Shown: positions 6,289 to 6,696 of the stretch, piece after piece
How positions within the stretch are numbered: the first letter of the stretch is position 1
How the letters are laid out: every line of letters starts with the position of its first letter
The notes under the pieces: generated by a model
Told to the model about the DNA's origin: nothing
The model's database searches: none
Seen by the model: only the letters and a program-made list of their open reading frames with translations
NCBI GenBank assembly: GCA_023453665.1
Contig: JAEXTA010000095.1
Span: 1 to 6,696, forward strand
Direction: 5' to 3'
DNA length: 6,696 nucleotides
Origin: Bacteroidota bacterium
GTDB lineage: Bacteria; Bacteroidota; Ignavibacteria; Ignavibacteriales; Ignavibacteriaceae
Program-made: the position numbers and the translations under genes

Positions 6289-6696
6289 TTGTTAAACAAA
6301 ATTAAATCACTTCCTTTCCTGACTTTTTTTAACAAAGGACATGAAAGAACTGTAAACATAAAAAAGAATATTGCTTCTTCTTTTGTTTACAGGGGAATTG
6401 CAATTGCAATAAGCCTTGTACAATTGCCGCTAACACTTACTTATCTCAACAACACTCAATATGGTGTTTGGATAACACTTGGTTCAATAATAAACTGGTT
6501 TGCTTTTTTTGATGTTGGACTAGGACATGGACTCAGAAATAAATTTGCAGAAGCCTTAGCAAAGAATGATAAAACACTTGCAAGAGTTTATGTAAGTACA
6601 ACCTATGCAATGATAATTGCAATAGTTTTGGTGTGGACAGCACTTTTCCTTATCGTAAATCCGTTTTTAAATTGGGTTGAAATACTTCAGGCTCCA
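6289..6696 (+). CDS. Wzx-like polysaccharide flippase (MOP superfamily), N-terminal part, TTG start
   Basis: 136 codons run off the right edge without a stop. The frame is closed upstream by TAA at 6277-6279, and the TTG at 6289 is the first plausible start, giving a basic leader (LLNKIKS...NKGHERTVNIKKN). No in-frame ATG precedes the conserved region, so a rare start codon is likely. Residues about 28-52 form the first membrane helix, then LNNTQYGVWITLGSIINWF (53-71) and FDVGLGHGLRNKFAEALAKND (74-94), a pattern of O-antigen/capsule repeat-unit flippases, then further helices at about 103-125. Such proteins move undecaprenyl-diphosphate-linked repeat units to the periplasmic face. The 22-base gap after the epimerase, with no terminator, suggests cotranscription. 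No clear Shine-Dalgarno sequence precedes the TTG. Family call is good; the C-terminus is not seen. Confidence 0.85.
   Translation, partial: MLNKIKSLPFLTFFNKGHERTVNIKKNIASSFVYRGIAIAISLVQLPLTLTYLNNTQYGVWITLGSIINWFAFFDVGLGHGLRNKFAEALAKNDKTLARVYVSTTYAMIIAIVLVWTALFLIVNPFLNWVEILQAP

Overview
The window looks like a piece of a surface-polysaccharide / exported-protein locus from a low-GC Gram-negative bacterium, most plausibly of the Bacteroidota/Ignavibacteria type. That placement is inference. It rests on the AT-rich coding style, on a secreted beta-helix protein whose last visible residues resemble the module often found just before type IX secretion sorting domains, and on WbpO/WbpP-like enzymes followed by a MOP-family flippase. 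No rRNA, tRNA, CRISPR array, transposase or phage gene was found.

Layout. Positions 1-1626 (minus strand) encode a secreted right-handed beta-helix protein whose C-terminus runs off the left edge. A 272-bp AT-rich spacer follows. Positions 1899-3503 (minus) encode a multi-pass GT-C type membrane glycosyltransferase. A 500-bp divergent intergenic region (3504-4003) carries a good sigma-70-like promoter pointing left, a weak one pointing right, and four successive inverted repeats. From 4004 rightward lie three tightly spaced plus-strand genes: a WbpO/TviB-like UDP-N-acetylhexosamine 6-dehydrogenase, a WbpP-like UDP-N-acetylhexosamine 4-epimerase, and the first 136 codons of a Wzx-like polysaccharide flippase that runs off the right edge and begins with TTG.

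How the parts fit. The dehydrogenase and epimerase together are the classic pair that converts UDP-GlcNAc to UDP-GalNAcA, a uronic acid building block of O-antigens and capsules. The flippase would move a lipid-linked repeat unit across the inner membrane. The GT-C protein on the other side of the promoter region probably transfers a sugar from a polyprenyl-phosphate donor on the periplasmic side. The beta-helix protein is exported and could bind or cut polysaccharide, but no catalytic residues could be assigned.

The genes belong to known families. The least explained part is the hairpin-rich intergenic region at 3710-3942. I see no convincing evidence for an undescribed multi-gene system.
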